The notes: generated from the sequence alone by a model not told the origin. 64,000 nt of DNA from Bacterioplanes sp. (GCA_014859445.1 JACUUC010000012.1:1-64000); one strand, 5' to 3'; counted from the first letter of the stretch, positions 52,353 through 61,129 are shown. Made by a program: numbers and translations.

Positions 52353-54119
52353 TTAGTGATCAATTGCGCCGCCAGCCCCTTTTGGCGTACGAACACTCTC
52401 AACCAGATCTTGAATGTCTTGTGGTGGTTCTTCTGTGCTTAACGACACCGCATAAGCCACGGTAAAGTTAATCATGGCACCCACTGCACCGAAGGACAGA
52501 GGTGAAATTCCGAACAACCAGTTATCAGGCGTATTAGCCAGCATGTTGGTGCCTGGAATGAACAACCAGCCAAGGTAGGTGAAGATGTACAGCAAGGTTG
52601 AAATCAAACCTGCCAACATGCCCGCGACGGCTCCTTTGCTGTTTACGCGCTTGGAAAAGATGCCCATCATCAATGCAGGGAAGATGGAAGACGCCGCCAA
52701 GCCGAAGGCCAATGCCACGGTTTGTGCTGCAAATCCGGGTGGATTCAGACCGAGGTAAGTTGCAACCAAGATTGCCACCGCCATCGAGCTTCGAGCCGCC
52801 AATAACTCACCTTTCTCGCTGATGTCAGGCTTGATCATGGTTTTGATCAAGTCATGGCTCACCGCCGAAGAAATAGCTAAGAGTAGACCCGCAGCGGTTG
52901 ATAGTGCGGCCGCAATACCACCGGCGGCAATCAAACCGATAACCCAACCTGGTAGTTGCGCAATCTCTGGATTCGCCAATACCATGATGTCGTTGTTCAC
53001 GGTCAGCTCACTGCCATTCCAACCACGCTCTGTGGCAATGGGGGCAAAGTCGGCGTTTTTATCATTGTACATTTGAATGCGGCCATCGTTGTTTTTGTCT
53101 TCAAAACGAACCAGACCAGTTTCTTCCCACGTTTTCATCCATTCTGGACGCTCAGCGTATTCCAAAGCAGGTGCTGACGTACCTTCTGGGTAAACGGTGT
53201 TAATTAAGTTTAAACGTGCCATAGACGCAACCGCAGGCGCAGTCAGGTACAAGGCGGCAATAAACACCAAAGCCCAACCCGCAGACCAGCGTGCGTCAGC
53301 CACTTTCGGTACGGTGAAGAAGCGAATGATCACGTGCGGTAAGCCAGCGGTACCAATCATCAGAGATAAGGTAAACAGCAACATATTGAGTTTGTTTTCA
53401 ACATCCGCGGTGTAGTCGCGGAAACCCAAATCAGCAACGACTTCGTTCAGTTTGGTAAGAAGTGGTACGCCCGACTCAACGTGCGTTCCGAACATACCAA
53501 ACATAGGAATTGGGTTACCGGTCAGTTGCAACGAAATGAACACGGCAGGAATGGTGTAGGCAATGATCAGTACCACGTATTGTGCAACCTGCGTGTAGGT
53601 AATGCCTTTCATACCACCGACAACGGCGTAAACGAATACCACCGCAGCGGCAATCCAAATACCAGCGGTACTGCTGACTTCTAAGAAGCGAGAGAAGGCA
53701 ACACCCGCACCGGTCATTTGACCAATTACGTAGGTGACCGAGGCAATGATCAAACAAATGACCGCTACCAGACGAGCACTTTTGCTGTAAAAACGGTCAC
53801 CGATGAAATCGGGCACGGTAAACTTACCAAATTTACGCAGGTAAGGTGCCAGCAATAACGCCAGTAACACGTAACCACCGGTCCAGCCCATTAAGAACGA
53901 TGAGTTGACGTAACCGACCGACAACAGACCCGCCATCGAGATAAACGAAGCGGCTGACATCCAGTCGGCAGCGGTTGCCATGCCGTTGGCAACGGGGTGA
54001 ACACCGCCACCTGCCACATAGTATTCTTTCGTTGATCCGGCACGTGCCCAGATGGCAATACCGAAATACAGCGCAAATGACGCGCCGACAAAGATTAGGT
54101 TAATCGCAAATTGACTCAT
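52353..54119 (-). CDS. actP: acetate/cation symporter ActP-like (SSS family)
   Basis: A 588-residue sodium:solute symporter with about 13 membrane helices, the ActP type of high-affinity acetate uptake. Residues 36-60 (AGGGVHPVANGMATAADWMSAASF) and 250-275 are family-typical. A hydrophilic insertion between helices (about 320-360) contains an EF-hand-like loop (D341, N343, D345, G346, I348). It follows the small DUF4212 protein with a 3-base gap. Together with acs and CrbS/CrbR nearby, acetate is the most likely substrate, though other short carboxylates are possible. Confidence 0.9.
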   Translation of the reverse strand: MSQFAINLIFVGASFALYFGIAIWARAGSTKEYYVAGGGVHPVANGMATAADWMSAASFISMAGLLSVGYVNSSFLMGWTGGYVLLALLLAPYLRKFGKFTVPDFIGDRFYSKSARLVAVICLIIASVTYVIGQMTGAGVAFSRFLEVSSTAGIWIAAAVVFVYAVVGGMKGITYTQVAQYVVLIIAYTIPAVFISLQLTGNPIPMFGMFGTHVESGVPLLTKLNEVVADLGFRDYTADVENKLNMLLFTLSLMIGTAGLPHVIIRFFTVPKVADARWSAGWALVFIAALYLTAPAVASMARLNLINTVYPEGTSAPALEYAERPEWMKTWEETGLVRFEDKNNDGRIQMYNDKNADFAPIATERGWNGSELTVNNDIMVLANPEIAQLPGWVIGLIAAGGIAAALSTAAGLLLAISSAVSHDLIKTMIKPDISEKGELLAARSSMAVAILVATYLGLNPPGFAAQTVALAFGLAASSIFPALMMGIFSKRVNSKGAVAGMLAGLISTLLYIFTYLGWLFIPGTNMLANTPDNWLFGISPLSFGAVGAMINFTVAYAVSLSTEEPPQDIQDLVESVRTPKGAGGAIDH

Positions 54120-54122
54120 GGC

Positions 54123-54383
54123 TTACTCCTCGACACCGAATTCTTTATCGAGTTTGTTCATTCGCCACGCGTAGTGAAAAATGATCGCGATAAACGTAAT
54201 GATGGAACCTTGCTGGGCAAACCAAAAGCCTAAGTCTGCGCCACCCACGGCGATACCCGACAGCATAGGTCGTAAGATGATACCGAAGCCATAAGAGACC
54301 AGCGCCCAGACCACGAGACTGCCAAGAATTAAACGTACATTGGCCCGCCAATAGGCGGCTGCGTTCGTTTTATCTGTATCCAT
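54123..54383 (-). CDS. DUF4212 small subunit of SSS symporter
   Basis: An 86-residue membrane protein with two hydrophobic helices (about residues 16-35 and 47-73), matching the DUF4212/TIGR03647 family that accompanies some SSS symporters. The start has AGGAAGGG upstream. It is 3 bases before the actP start, so the pair is one transcript. Its exact role is unknown; it may stabilise or regulate the transporter. Confidence 0.9.
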   Translation of the reverse strand: MDTDKTNAAAYWRANVRLILGSLVVWALVSYGFGIILRPMLSGIAVGGADLGFWFAQQGSIITFIAIIFHYAWRMNKLDKEFGVEE

Positions 54384-54703
54384 AACCCTTCCTCATTTTT
54401 ATAGTTGACCTAACCAAGCTAGGTGAGTGCCAGCAATTACAGAAGATAGACATTGGTAGTAGGGGTTGGTTATGCCCTGTTATTTTCATTAAAAAACTAT
54501 AAAAAACAAATGGTTAGGGTATTAATTCAGTGTTCTTTTTAATCCGCTGAACGACCAAGGTAGTAGTTGCTGGCAGTCTGTCTATGACCTCGGATGGCCT
54601 TAAATGACGTTAATGATCGTGTCACATTCTGTTACATTGATGGCCTTTTCGTACAATAATCGTGATCCATTCGCGCCATACCATTTTTGTCAGAGGGTTC
54701 GTC
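54384..54703. promoter_or_regulatory. 320-base control region of DUF4212-actP and DUF2147 gene
   Basis: No gene is seen. The region is AT-rich in the middle (about 54481-54540) and must hold divergent promoters. A candidate shared site is at 54446-54457. I could not define -35/-10 boxes with confidence. Confidence 0.6.
54446..54457 (-). promoter_or_regulatory. candidate regulator site upstream of DUF4212-actP, shared with acs
   Basis: On the minus strand ACCAATGTCTAT, 63 bases upstream of the DUF4212 start, matches the string at 38278-38289 upstream of acs at 10 of 12 positions. Both genes serve acetate uptake, so a common regulator such as CrbR is plausible. Confidence 0.3.
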
Positions 54704-55183
54704 ATGACACATTTCACATTGTCCGTGGCCTTAACGGTAACGCTGTTTTCGGGTTCTGTTTATGCGGCAAGCCAAGATCGAGTCACAGGCTTGTGGCAAA
54801 CCGTGGATGATAAGACGGGGGAGGCAGCCAGTATTGTCCATATTCATGTGGCTGATGCGGGTGAGTTGAGGGGCACCATCAAAACCTTGCTACGATCAGA
54901 AGATCAAGGCAAAGTCTGTGACCTTTGTCCGGATGCGTTTTATAACCAGCCTATCGAGGGGTTAACCTTTATGTGGGGTTTGCAGCCCAGCCAATCTGGT
55001 GCGTGGCAAGGTGGGCGAATTTTAGATCCGGAAAGTGGTTCTATCTATCGTTCTCAGCTGACCGTGTCTGACGATGGTCAAACCATTACGGTGCGTGGTT
55101 ATATAGGGGTATCTTGGTTAGGGCGTAGTCAGCAATGGCAACGCGTCGAGCAAGGTGATGCGCTACACGCCAGTAGCGATTAA
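54704..55183 (+). CDS. DUF2147 exported protein
   Basis: A 159-residue protein with a signal peptide (residues 1-20) and a DUF2147 domain: GLWQTVDDKTGEAASIVHI at the start and the two-Cys motif CDLC (VCDLCPD) in the middle, as in this family of periplasmic lipocalin-like proteins. The ATG at 54704 has AGAGGG upstream; a longer frame from 54662 is less likely. The function is unknown. Its neighbour downstream is dgt, 35 bases away. Confidence 0.88.
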   Translation: MTHFTLSVALTVTLFSGSVYAASQDRVTGLWQTVDDKTGEAASIVHIHVADAGELRGTIKTLLRSEDQGKVCDLCPDAFYNQPIEGLTFMWGLQPSQSGAWQGGRILDPESGSIYRSQLTVSDDGQTITVRGYIGVSWLGRSQQWQRVEQGDALHASSD

Positions 55184-55218
55184 TGATAGGTGACGATACC
55201 GTTTATAAAGGATGAGAC

Positions 55219-56565
55219 ATGATTAATAGCATGAACTGGGAGCAATTATTATCACCTTTGCGGTATGGGGATGATGGTTCATCCAATGCCATTGAATTAG
55301 GTCGTAGTCCCTTCCATAAAGATTACGATCGGATTATTTTTTCATCGGCGTTTCGTCGTTTGGATCGTAAAACACAAGTTCATCCTTTGTCTGAAAATGA
55401 TCACGTGCACAGCCGCTTAACCCACAGTTTGGAGGTCGGTTGTGTGGGGCGTTCGTTAGGAACGCGAGTGGGGCGAGCCTTGGCGAATCGACTGCCGGAA
55501 AAAGTCGATGCCAGTGATGTCGGCGCGTTAGTTCAAGCCGCCTGTTTAGCGCATGATATTGGCAATCCACCGTTTGGACATACCGGCGAAGATGCGATTC
55601 GTCATTGGTGGCGAGCCCCCGAAAATGCGCATTTTCTTGACGGTTTGAGTGCATTGGAACAAGCCGACTTACAAACCTTCGAGGGGAATGCGCAAGGTTT
55701 TCGTATTGTCACTCAGGTTGAGTCTCATCGTTTTCAGGGTGGAATGCGCTTAACGTACGGTACCTTAGGTGCTTTTTTGAAGTACCCGTGGACGGTGGAT
55801 TACGTTCAGCGTGGCGAAGCGAAAAAATTTGGCTGCTATCAAACAGAGCTTCCGATCATGCGTCAATTGGCGGAGAGTTTGGGATTGTTGGAAGTGAGCC
55901 AAAATCGGTGGTGTCGTCATCCTTTGGTGTATCTGCTCGAGGCTGCGGATGATATTTGCTACGGTCTGATTGATCTTGAAGATGGTATCGAGATGGGCTT
56001 GTTGCAGTATGTCGAAGTCGAGGTGTTGTTACAGCCTTTGTTCGGATCGCAATGGGTATTGATCAAGCCTCAGTTGGAGCAGGCCGATAATTTACGGCGA
56101 CGTCTACAATCATTGCGAGGACTTGCCATGGAGGTGTTGGTCAATGCGATTTGTCAGGCGTTTCTCGAACAGGAACAACGTATGTTGACTGGTCAGCTGA
56201 CCGGCGATTTGATTGATTACTGCCCTGTGGTTGTGCGTGATGTGGTGCAGCAGGCTAAGGACATGGCGCGCGAACGTATTTTTAAAGACAGTCGGAAGTT
56301 AGCAATAGAAATTGGTTCGTATTCGACCTTATCCATTTTGCTCGAAGGTTTTTTAGGCGCGGTTCGTGAGCGCGTTTTGGATGGCCGCGCCACGTTTCGT
56401 AATCAGCGGGTGTTAGAGTTGATGGGCAAGTCGGCCCCGCAAAATGATTGGACATTGTATGAGGCTTACATGCGGGCGTTGGATTTTGTTTCCGGGATGA
56501 CCGATAACTACGCCGCGCACATAGCACAGCAATTTTCTGGCTACCAACCGCCTGCTCGGAATTGA
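55219..56565 (+). CDS. dgt: dGTP triphosphohydrolase
   Basis: A 448-residue HD-domain enzyme that cleaves dGTP to deoxyguanosine and triphosphate. The HD metal site is His69 (SRLTHSLEV), His112-Asp113 (LAHDIGNPPFGH) and a distal Asp in EAADDICYGLIDLEDG. It starts with the family pattern YGDDGSSNAIELGRSPFHKDYDRI. It is a moderately short Dgt. The gene is in a co-directional run with the DUF2147 gene and lepB but separate from them. Confidence 0.92.
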   Translation: MINSMNWEQLLSPLRYGDDGSSNAIELGRSPFHKDYDRIIFSSAFRRLDRKTQVHPLSENDHVHSRLTHSLEVGCVGRSLGTRVGRALANRLPEKVDASDVGALVQAACLAHDIGNPPFGHTGEDAIRHWWRAPENAHFLDGLSALEQADLQTFEGNAQGFRIVTQVESHRFQGGMRLTYGTLGAFLKYPWTVDYVQRGEAKKFGCYQTELPIMRQLAESLGLLEVSQNRWCRHPLVYLLEAADDICYGLIDLEDGIEMGLLQYVEVEVLLQPLFGSQWVLIKPQLEQADNLRRRLQSLRGLAMEVLVNAICQAFLEQEQRMLTGQLTGDLIDYCPVVVRDVVQQAKDMARERIFKDSRKLAIEIGSYSTLSILLEGFLGAVRERVLDGRATFRNQRVLELMGKSAPQNDWTLYEAYMRALDFVSGMTDNYAAHIAQQFSGYQPPARN

Positions 56566-56640
56566 GTTCCCTAACTACTCGCTATCTGTCCGGCTGGCGC
56601 GTAAAATTGCGCACTTATGGACTAATAACTAAGTGACGAT

Positions 56641-57471
56641 ATGAATATTGATTTTCCCTTGATTCTGCTGGTGGCGACGTTTTTGACGGGTGCCGTGGTG
56701 TTACTCGATCGTTTCTGGTTGGCACAACGTCGCCAGTTGCAAGCGCAACGCTTGGCGGCTCAGGGTGCTTATGAGGATGACGTTAATGCAGCGGTTAAAG
56801 AATCCTTTTGGGTAGAACAATCTAAGTCCTTTTTCCCCGTATTGGCCATTGTGTTTGTTTTGCGCTCTTTTATTGCGGAGCCATTCCAAATACCGTCGGG
56901 TTCGATGGAACCTGGATTGATTCCCGGTGATTTTATTTTAGTGAGCAAGTTTCATTTTGGTTTGCGGATGCCCGTATGGGGACAGACTCTAGTGCCGATT
57001 CAGCAGCCACAGCGTGGAGATGTCATGGTGTTTTTTCCACCGGATGATCCACGATATTTTATTAAGCGTGTGATTGGTTTGCCGGGTGATCAGGTACGCT
57101 ATCGTGATCGTCAACTGTGGATTAATGGTGAGCGTGTTAGTACGTCTGTGTTAGGTGGCGAGCCTCGCCATGCACCAACACGAGTGGTTGCTGAAGAGCA
57201 GTTTGATGCCGCCAAGGCTACGGTGCAATGGGTTACTGCATTGGATTATCAAACTCAGCAGCCCGTGCTGTGGGCAGGCCCTGAGGGCGAGTGGCAAGTG
57301 CCAGACGGCCATTATTTTACGATGGGGGATAATCGTGGAAATAGTGCCGATAGCCGCAGTTGGGGAATGGTGCCAGAGCGTAATGTGGTTGGCAAAGCCG
57401 TGGCTATTTGGATGCACTGGGATAGTTGGGGTAGTTTACCGTCTTTCAAGCGTAATGGTTGGATCGATTAA
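56641..57471 (+). CDS. lepB: signal peptidase I
   Basis: A 276-residue leader peptidase with two N-terminal hydrophobic segments (about residues 5-23 and 64-78), the catalytic Ser88 in the PSGSMEPG motif and Lys142 in FIKRVIGLPGD, and the C-terminal box GDNRGNSADSRSWG. It cleaves signal peptides in the periplasm. In most relatives lepB lies with lepA, rnc and era; here it is between dgt and a small ORF, so it may be a second or relocated copy. A TAATG overlap leads into the next ORF. Confidence 0.93.
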   Translation: MNIDFPLILLVATFLTGAVVLLDRFWLAQRRQLQAQRLAAQGAYEDDVNAAVKESFWVEQSKSFFPVLAIVFVLRSFIAEPFQIPSGSMEPGLIPGDFILVSKFHFGLRMPVWGQTLVPIQQPQRGDVMVFFPPDDPRYFIKRVIGLPGDQVRYRDRQLWINGERVSTSVLGGEPRHAPTRVVAEEQFDAAKATVQWVTALDYQTQQPVLWAGPEGEWQVPDGHYFTMGDNRGNSADSRSWGMVPERNVVGKAVAIWMHWDSWGSLPSFKRNGWID

Positions 57472-57575
57472 TGGCGCCCAAGTCATCGTGTAGAGCTTGT
57501 CTGATCAGTCGCTGGGCGTTGGTGTTGTCGCTACTCGTGTTGATGGCGAGTGTTGTCTGGTTGCAGCACCCTTAA
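57471..57575 (+). CDS. 34-residue candidate membrane microprotein
   Basis: A short ORF whose ATG overlaps the lepB stop (TAATG). It codes for a basic N-terminus with two Cys, a hydrophobic helix of about 17 residues (WALVLSLLVLMASVVWL) and a short tail. The overlap suggests translational coupling and a single-span membrane protein. It has no own ribosome site and no known relatives that I can recall, so it is only a candidate. Confidence 0.4.
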   Translation: MAPKSSCRACLISRWALVLSLLVLMASVVWLQHP

Positions 57576-57651
57576 GTCAATGGGTTGAATACCTATAAAA
57601 AATACGGTTTTTGACCTTTTGGTGCTTTCTTTTTTTATAATTAGGCTTACA

Positions 57652-58047
57652 ATGCCTCGCTTTCAAACGTCAATGCCGAACATTGTTATGATGAGTCTGA
57701 CCAGACAGTTGAAAGGGAAAGCACTGAATATTATTGATCGCGTATTGCCTGTGAAGCCGGTTGAGCGCAGCCTCAGCGAACAGTTGCAATTGAATCGCGA
57801 GTCGCGCCGCATGCAGTTGTATTTTTGCCGTACCTGCCCTTCGTCCATTGCCGTTAAGCGATATTGCGAAAAATTAGGTTTGCGTGTGGTTGAGAAAGAT
57901 GTGGTGCGCGTGAGTGCCTATCGCAATGAGTTGGTCTGTGGCGGCGGTGAGCCGAAAGTTCCTTGTTTGAAAATCGACGACGAGCAGGGTGGTCGTTGGT
58001 TATACAGCTCGGATGCGATTATGAGGTATTTAAACCAACGCTTTTAA
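57652..58047 (+). CDS. glutaredoxin/GST N-terminal domain-like protein
   Basis: A protein of about 131 residues with a thioredoxin-fold domain. The motif YFCRTCPSS (Cys59, Cys62) is a CxxC glutaredoxin-like site, followed by the cis-proline pattern EPKVPCLKID and the DAIMRYL end of the GST N-terminal domain. The N-terminal 45 residues are unlike glutaredoxins. The start is uncertain: ATGs at 57652, 57673, 57688 and 57691 are possible and none has a clear ribosome site. Confidence 0.75.
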   Translation: MPRFQTSMPNIVMMSLTRQLKGKALNIIDRVLPVKPVERSLSEQLQLNRESRRMQLYFCRTCPSSIAVKRYCEKLGLRVVEKDVVRVSAYRNELVCGGGEPKVPCLKIDDEQGGRWLYSSDAIMRYLNQRF

Positions 58048-58124
58048 TCGACATCTGACTTAATTCCCCCTTTGTTTCAGCCATCTGTTTGTTATGCTCT
58101 CCCTTTTCGTTGAGAGTGCTTCGT

Positions 58125-59099
58125 ATGCCAATCATTTCGTCCAGTTATCAAGCGCCATTGGCGTTGCGTAATGGCTATGTACAAAGCATTTATCCAACGC
58201 TATTTCGCTCGTTAGACATTTCCGACTTACAGCGTGAGCGCATTGAGACGAGTGATGGTGATTTCTTGGATTTGGATTGGTATCGACAAGGCAGTCAAGA
58301 TTTAGTCATTGTCTCTCATGGTTTGGAGGGCCACTCCCGACGCCCGTATGTACTGGGAATCATGCAAGAAGCGCATCGTGTTGGCTGGGATTCACTGAGT
58401 TGGAATTTTCGAACGTGCAGTGGAACCCCCAACCGTTTGCCACGCACGTATCACAGTGCGGCAACCGATGATTTGCATCGCGTCGTTGCCTATGCCCATC
58501 AGCAAGGGTATCGGCGTATCCATTTGGTGGGTTTTTCCATGGGCGGCAACTTGAGCTTGGTGTATGCCAGCCGTGATCGCGCTTGGCTGCCCAGCAGCGT
58601 AGTAGGCATGGTGGTGTTTTCTGTCCCTTGTGATTTACGCGCCAGTGCCTATGCTTTGGCAAAACGTCGTAACCGGATTTTTATGTGGCGTTTTTTGCGA
58701 GATTTAAAAGTCAAAATGGCCACGAAATCGGCTCAGTATCCTGAGCTGGTGTCACTGGATGGTTACGATCAAATTCGAACCTTTCGTGAGTTTGATGATC
58801 GCTATACTGCCCCTCTGCATGGCTTTCGGGATGCACATGATTATTGGCAGCAGGCTAGCGCAGGACAATATTTACACGAGTTGGCGATTCCTACCTTGAT
58901 CGTGAATGCCCTTGACGACCCATTTCTAGCGCCATCGTGTTACCCGCAAGAACAGGCCCGTGTTTCTTCTCGTTTGTGGTTGGAGATGCCAAAACACGGT
59001 GGTCATGTGGGATTTGTGACACGAAGTGGCGATGGTCACTATTGGTCTGAGCGCAGAGCTCTGGCGTTTTTACAGGCACTCGATCACTCGAGCGAGTGA
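58125..59099 (+). CDS. yheT: YheT-like alpha/beta hydrolase
   Basis: A 324-residue hydrolase of the YheT family. The nucleophile is Ser138 in GFSMGGN, the acid is in NALDDPF and the His in KHGGHVGF. The N-terminal part (NGYVQSIYPTLFR) is family-typical. The ATG at 58125 is preferred over 58089. It may be an esterase; the substrate is not known. The gene's stop codon lies in the palindrome at 59081-59102. Confidence 0.9.
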   Translation: MPIISSSYQAPLALRNGYVQSIYPTLFRSLDISDLQRERIETSDGDFLDLDWYRQGSQDLVIVSHGLEGHSRRPYVLGIMQEAHRVGWDSLSWNFRTCSGTPNRLPRTYHSAATDDLHRVVAYAHQQGYRRIHLVGFSMGGNLSLVYASRDRAWLPSSVVGMVVFSVPCDLRASAYALAKRRNRIFMWRFLRDLKVKMATKSAQYPELVSLDGYDQIRTFREFDDRYTAPLHGFRDAHDYWQQASAGQYLHELAIPTLIVNALDDPFLAPSCYPQEQARVSSRLWLEMPKHGGHVGFVTRSGDGHYWSERRALAFLQALDHSSE

Positions 59100-59102
59100 T
59101 CG
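59081..59102. terminator. palindrome at the end of yheT
   Basis: Ten-base perfect arms with a 2-base centre span the yheT stop codon. The AraC gene ends 19 bases further in the opposite direction. No T run follows on either strand, so termination is possible but unproven. Confidence 0.45.
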
Positions 59103-59120
59103 GAAGTTGCCGCGATGTCA

Positions 59121-60173
59121 CTAACCGTTGACGACGCGTAATACGGGCGTTACACGGTGATCAAGGCGAAATTGTGCTGGGCTTTGTTGCATCTCTTTGA
59201 TGAAAATACGGTCGAGAGTGCGACGTCCGGAAAGACCAATGGACAAGGCAATCTGTTCGATGTTTTCATCGGTGTTGATGAGCATGCTTTTAGCGGTTTC
59301 AATACGAACGTGGGTGACAATTTGCTTTAATGACGTTGCTTCACGATGCAGGTGGCGGTTAAGCGTTCGTGCTGAGATATGGAAATAGTCAGCCACTTCT
59401 TGTTGGTTCGCGTTCATGCGAATTTTTTGTTGCATCAGTGCTTTGCGAATGCGTTCGGCCAGAGAGCCTGAGCGCGCTAATTTACGATACTGCTCCTCAA
59501 CTTCGCGCTTCATCATGTTCAGAATGTGAGGGTTGGTATTGTGTAAGCCTTCATCTAACCATTTGCTATGAAACTGGATTGAGCATTCATCGCTATTAAA
59601 CTGGATCTGAGTCGACCACGCTTGCTCGTATTGTTGGCTGTATTGTGTGGCTGGGAATGGTAACGCAATTTGGTTGATTTGCATTTCTTTACCACACAGT
59701 TGTTTCAACCAATTGAGCAATGTACTGATGATGATTTCAGTACGATGACGCTGGGTGGACAAGATGGCATTATCGGCCACTGGCAACTTGACTTTGATGA
59801 CGTTGTCACGTGTGCGTGTTACTTGGACTTCAAGTTGGCTACAGAGTAATGTCGAAAACTTTTCGAGGTAATACAGTGCTTCGCGCAGTGTGTTGCAACA
59901 CAAGAATAAGTGCTGCAACTGACAACTGGTGTGTGCATTGAATTTGTGTGCAGGCTGAACGCATAAGGATTCATTATGGGCGGACTGAATCAAACGAGTA
60001 ATGAGAAAATCCGCGTCGTCCGCATTGATGCGTCCATCGGGATCTCGCAGTTGCTTAAAGACGCGCTGTATCGCACCGGAGTCATCCAAGCTTTCGTCAA
60101 AAAACTGTGGCCCAACGACTTCGAGTAACGGGCGAATCAGTGCCGTAGATAAGTAGCCTTGTTCTGTATTCAT
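59121..60173 (-). CDS. AraC family transcriptional regulator
   Basis: A 350-residue regulator from the ATG at 60173 (an in-frame ATG at 60182 adds three residues). The C-terminal AraC DNA-binding domain (about residues 240-340) has both helix-turn-helices, NQQEVADYFHISARTLNRHL and ENIEQIALSIGLSGRRTLDRIF. The N-terminal ligand domain (about 10-215) is of the arabinose-binding-like type with several Cys. Its upstream region carries two inverted repeats (60251-60284). Ligand and targets are unknown. Confidence 0.88.
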   Translation of the reverse strand: MNTEQGYLSTALIRPLLEVVGPQFFDESLDDSGAIQRVFKQLRDPDGRINADDADFLITRLIQSAHNESLCVQPAHKFNAHTSCQLQHLFLCCNTLREALYYLEKFSTLLCSQLEVQVTRTRDNVIKVKLPVADNAILSTQRHRTEIIISTLLNWLKQLCGKEMQINQIALPFPATQYSQQYEQAWSTQIQFNSDECSIQFHSKWLDEGLHNTNPHILNMMKREVEEQYRKLARSGSLAERIRKALMQQKIRMNANQQEVADYFHISARTLNRHLHREATSLKQIVTHVRIETAKSMLINTDENIEQIALSIGLSGRRTLDRIFIKEMQQSPAQFRLDHRVTPVLRVVNG

Positions 60174-60182
60174 AAGCGCCAT

Positions 60183-60730
60183 GAGAGTTCTTAGTTAAGC
60201 CAGTGTCATCATCCATGCTGATTCATGATGCCAAATCACGATACGCAGCGTTGGTATGATAAACCAATGTGACAAAATTTGTCAGCTCGGCCATGGTTAA
60301 TGGAATAACATAGCAAGAGACGTAAGTCGTACATGCCAGTCGTATTTCGTTGTTGTTGTTTAAACAATAGGACGAGAATAAATGCGTTGTACAGATAAAT
60401 AGCATCAATCTAGTCATTTCTGGTTAGTTATTAGACAATAATTGCAGAGCATTGTCATAAGTAATCTTAGAAAGTGGGAGCTGGATCACATTTATATTGA
60501 TAAAAATAGCATGATGTTGGCCGGAAAAGAAAAGTCAGTTTTTCTGGCTGGCGCATTTTGTGTGATTGAATCCAGCGGGATGTTGTGGGGTGTGTTGTTA
60601 AGCCATCTTGATTGTTGTTTTTACACGACAAATAGTCTGTGAAATGGATCATGATTTCGGGCTTTATAGGGTTTTTTGTTATTGAATTTGTGGTAAGTTA
60701 TGTATCTCTTATAACTTTGAGTAATATAGA
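60183..60730. other. AT-rich non-coding stretch upstream of an AraC gene
   Basis: No convincing gene. The frames on either strand (66 and 61 residues at 60442-60652) lack ribosome sites and known similarity. The DNA is visibly more AT-rich than its neighbours. It must hold the promoters of the AraC gene and of the STAS-like gene. Confidence 0.6.
60251..60284. promoter_or_regulatory. two inverted repeats upstream of the AraC gene
   Basis: TTGGT-N7-ACCAA at 60251-60267 and a 15-base palindrome with central A (TGACAAAATTTGTCA) at 60270-60284, starting 78 bases upstream of the start codon. They are operator candidates for the AraC protein or another regulator. Confidence 0.4.
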
Positions 60731-61129
60731 TTGTTTGGTGTTACTTCTGCACGTAAGCCGACAACTTGGATTGGTTCCGATGGTGTGATTTATCACGACC
60801 TGACTGGATTCAGCCGCTTGAGCTTAGAATTGGTTAAGTATCTCTATAGCCAGCGCTTACGTTTGTCGGCCAAGGGGCCGCATCGTGTGGTTGTTTTGGC
60901 ACCCGATATTTTGACGGTGGAGTTTGAAGTGCAATTGTTTGCTTCAAATCCCGCCATGCTTCGCAGTGTTGCGGCCATGGCGATTGTGGGGCAGGCGTTT
61001 ATGGTGCGACATTTAACCTCGATGTTCCTTTCTTACCACGCACCAGGCTATCCGGTGCGCTTATTTGATAGCATTCATGATGCCACTGAGTGGTTGCAGG
61101 GCCAGCCGATTCAGCAGCAACTGGGCTAA
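60731..61129 (+). CDS. STAS/SpoIIAA-like small protein
   Basis: A 132-residue soluble protein whose layout resembles SpoIIAA-like/DUF7793 proteins: a strand-rich first half, a helix with ...VGQAFMVRHLTSMFLSYHAPGYPVRLF and a closing DATEWLQ helix. The TTG at 60731 is the only plausible start and has no good ribosome site. Its 3' end overlaps the convergent MaoC gene by 4 bases. It stands alone, flanked by AraC regulators. The assignment is from overall pattern, not from conserved residues. Confidence 0.55.
   Translation: MFGVTSARKPTTWIGSDGVIYHDLTGFSRLSLELVKYLYSQRLRLSAKGPHRVVVLAPDILTVEFEVQLFASNPAMLRSVAAMAIVGQAFMVRHLTSMFLSYHAPGYPVRLFDSIHDATEWLQGQPIQQQLG

Noticed and set aside
60442-60642. 66-residue frame in the AT-rich region
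   Set aside because: No ribosome site, no recognisable similarity, and it starts and stops in AT-rich non-coding DNA.
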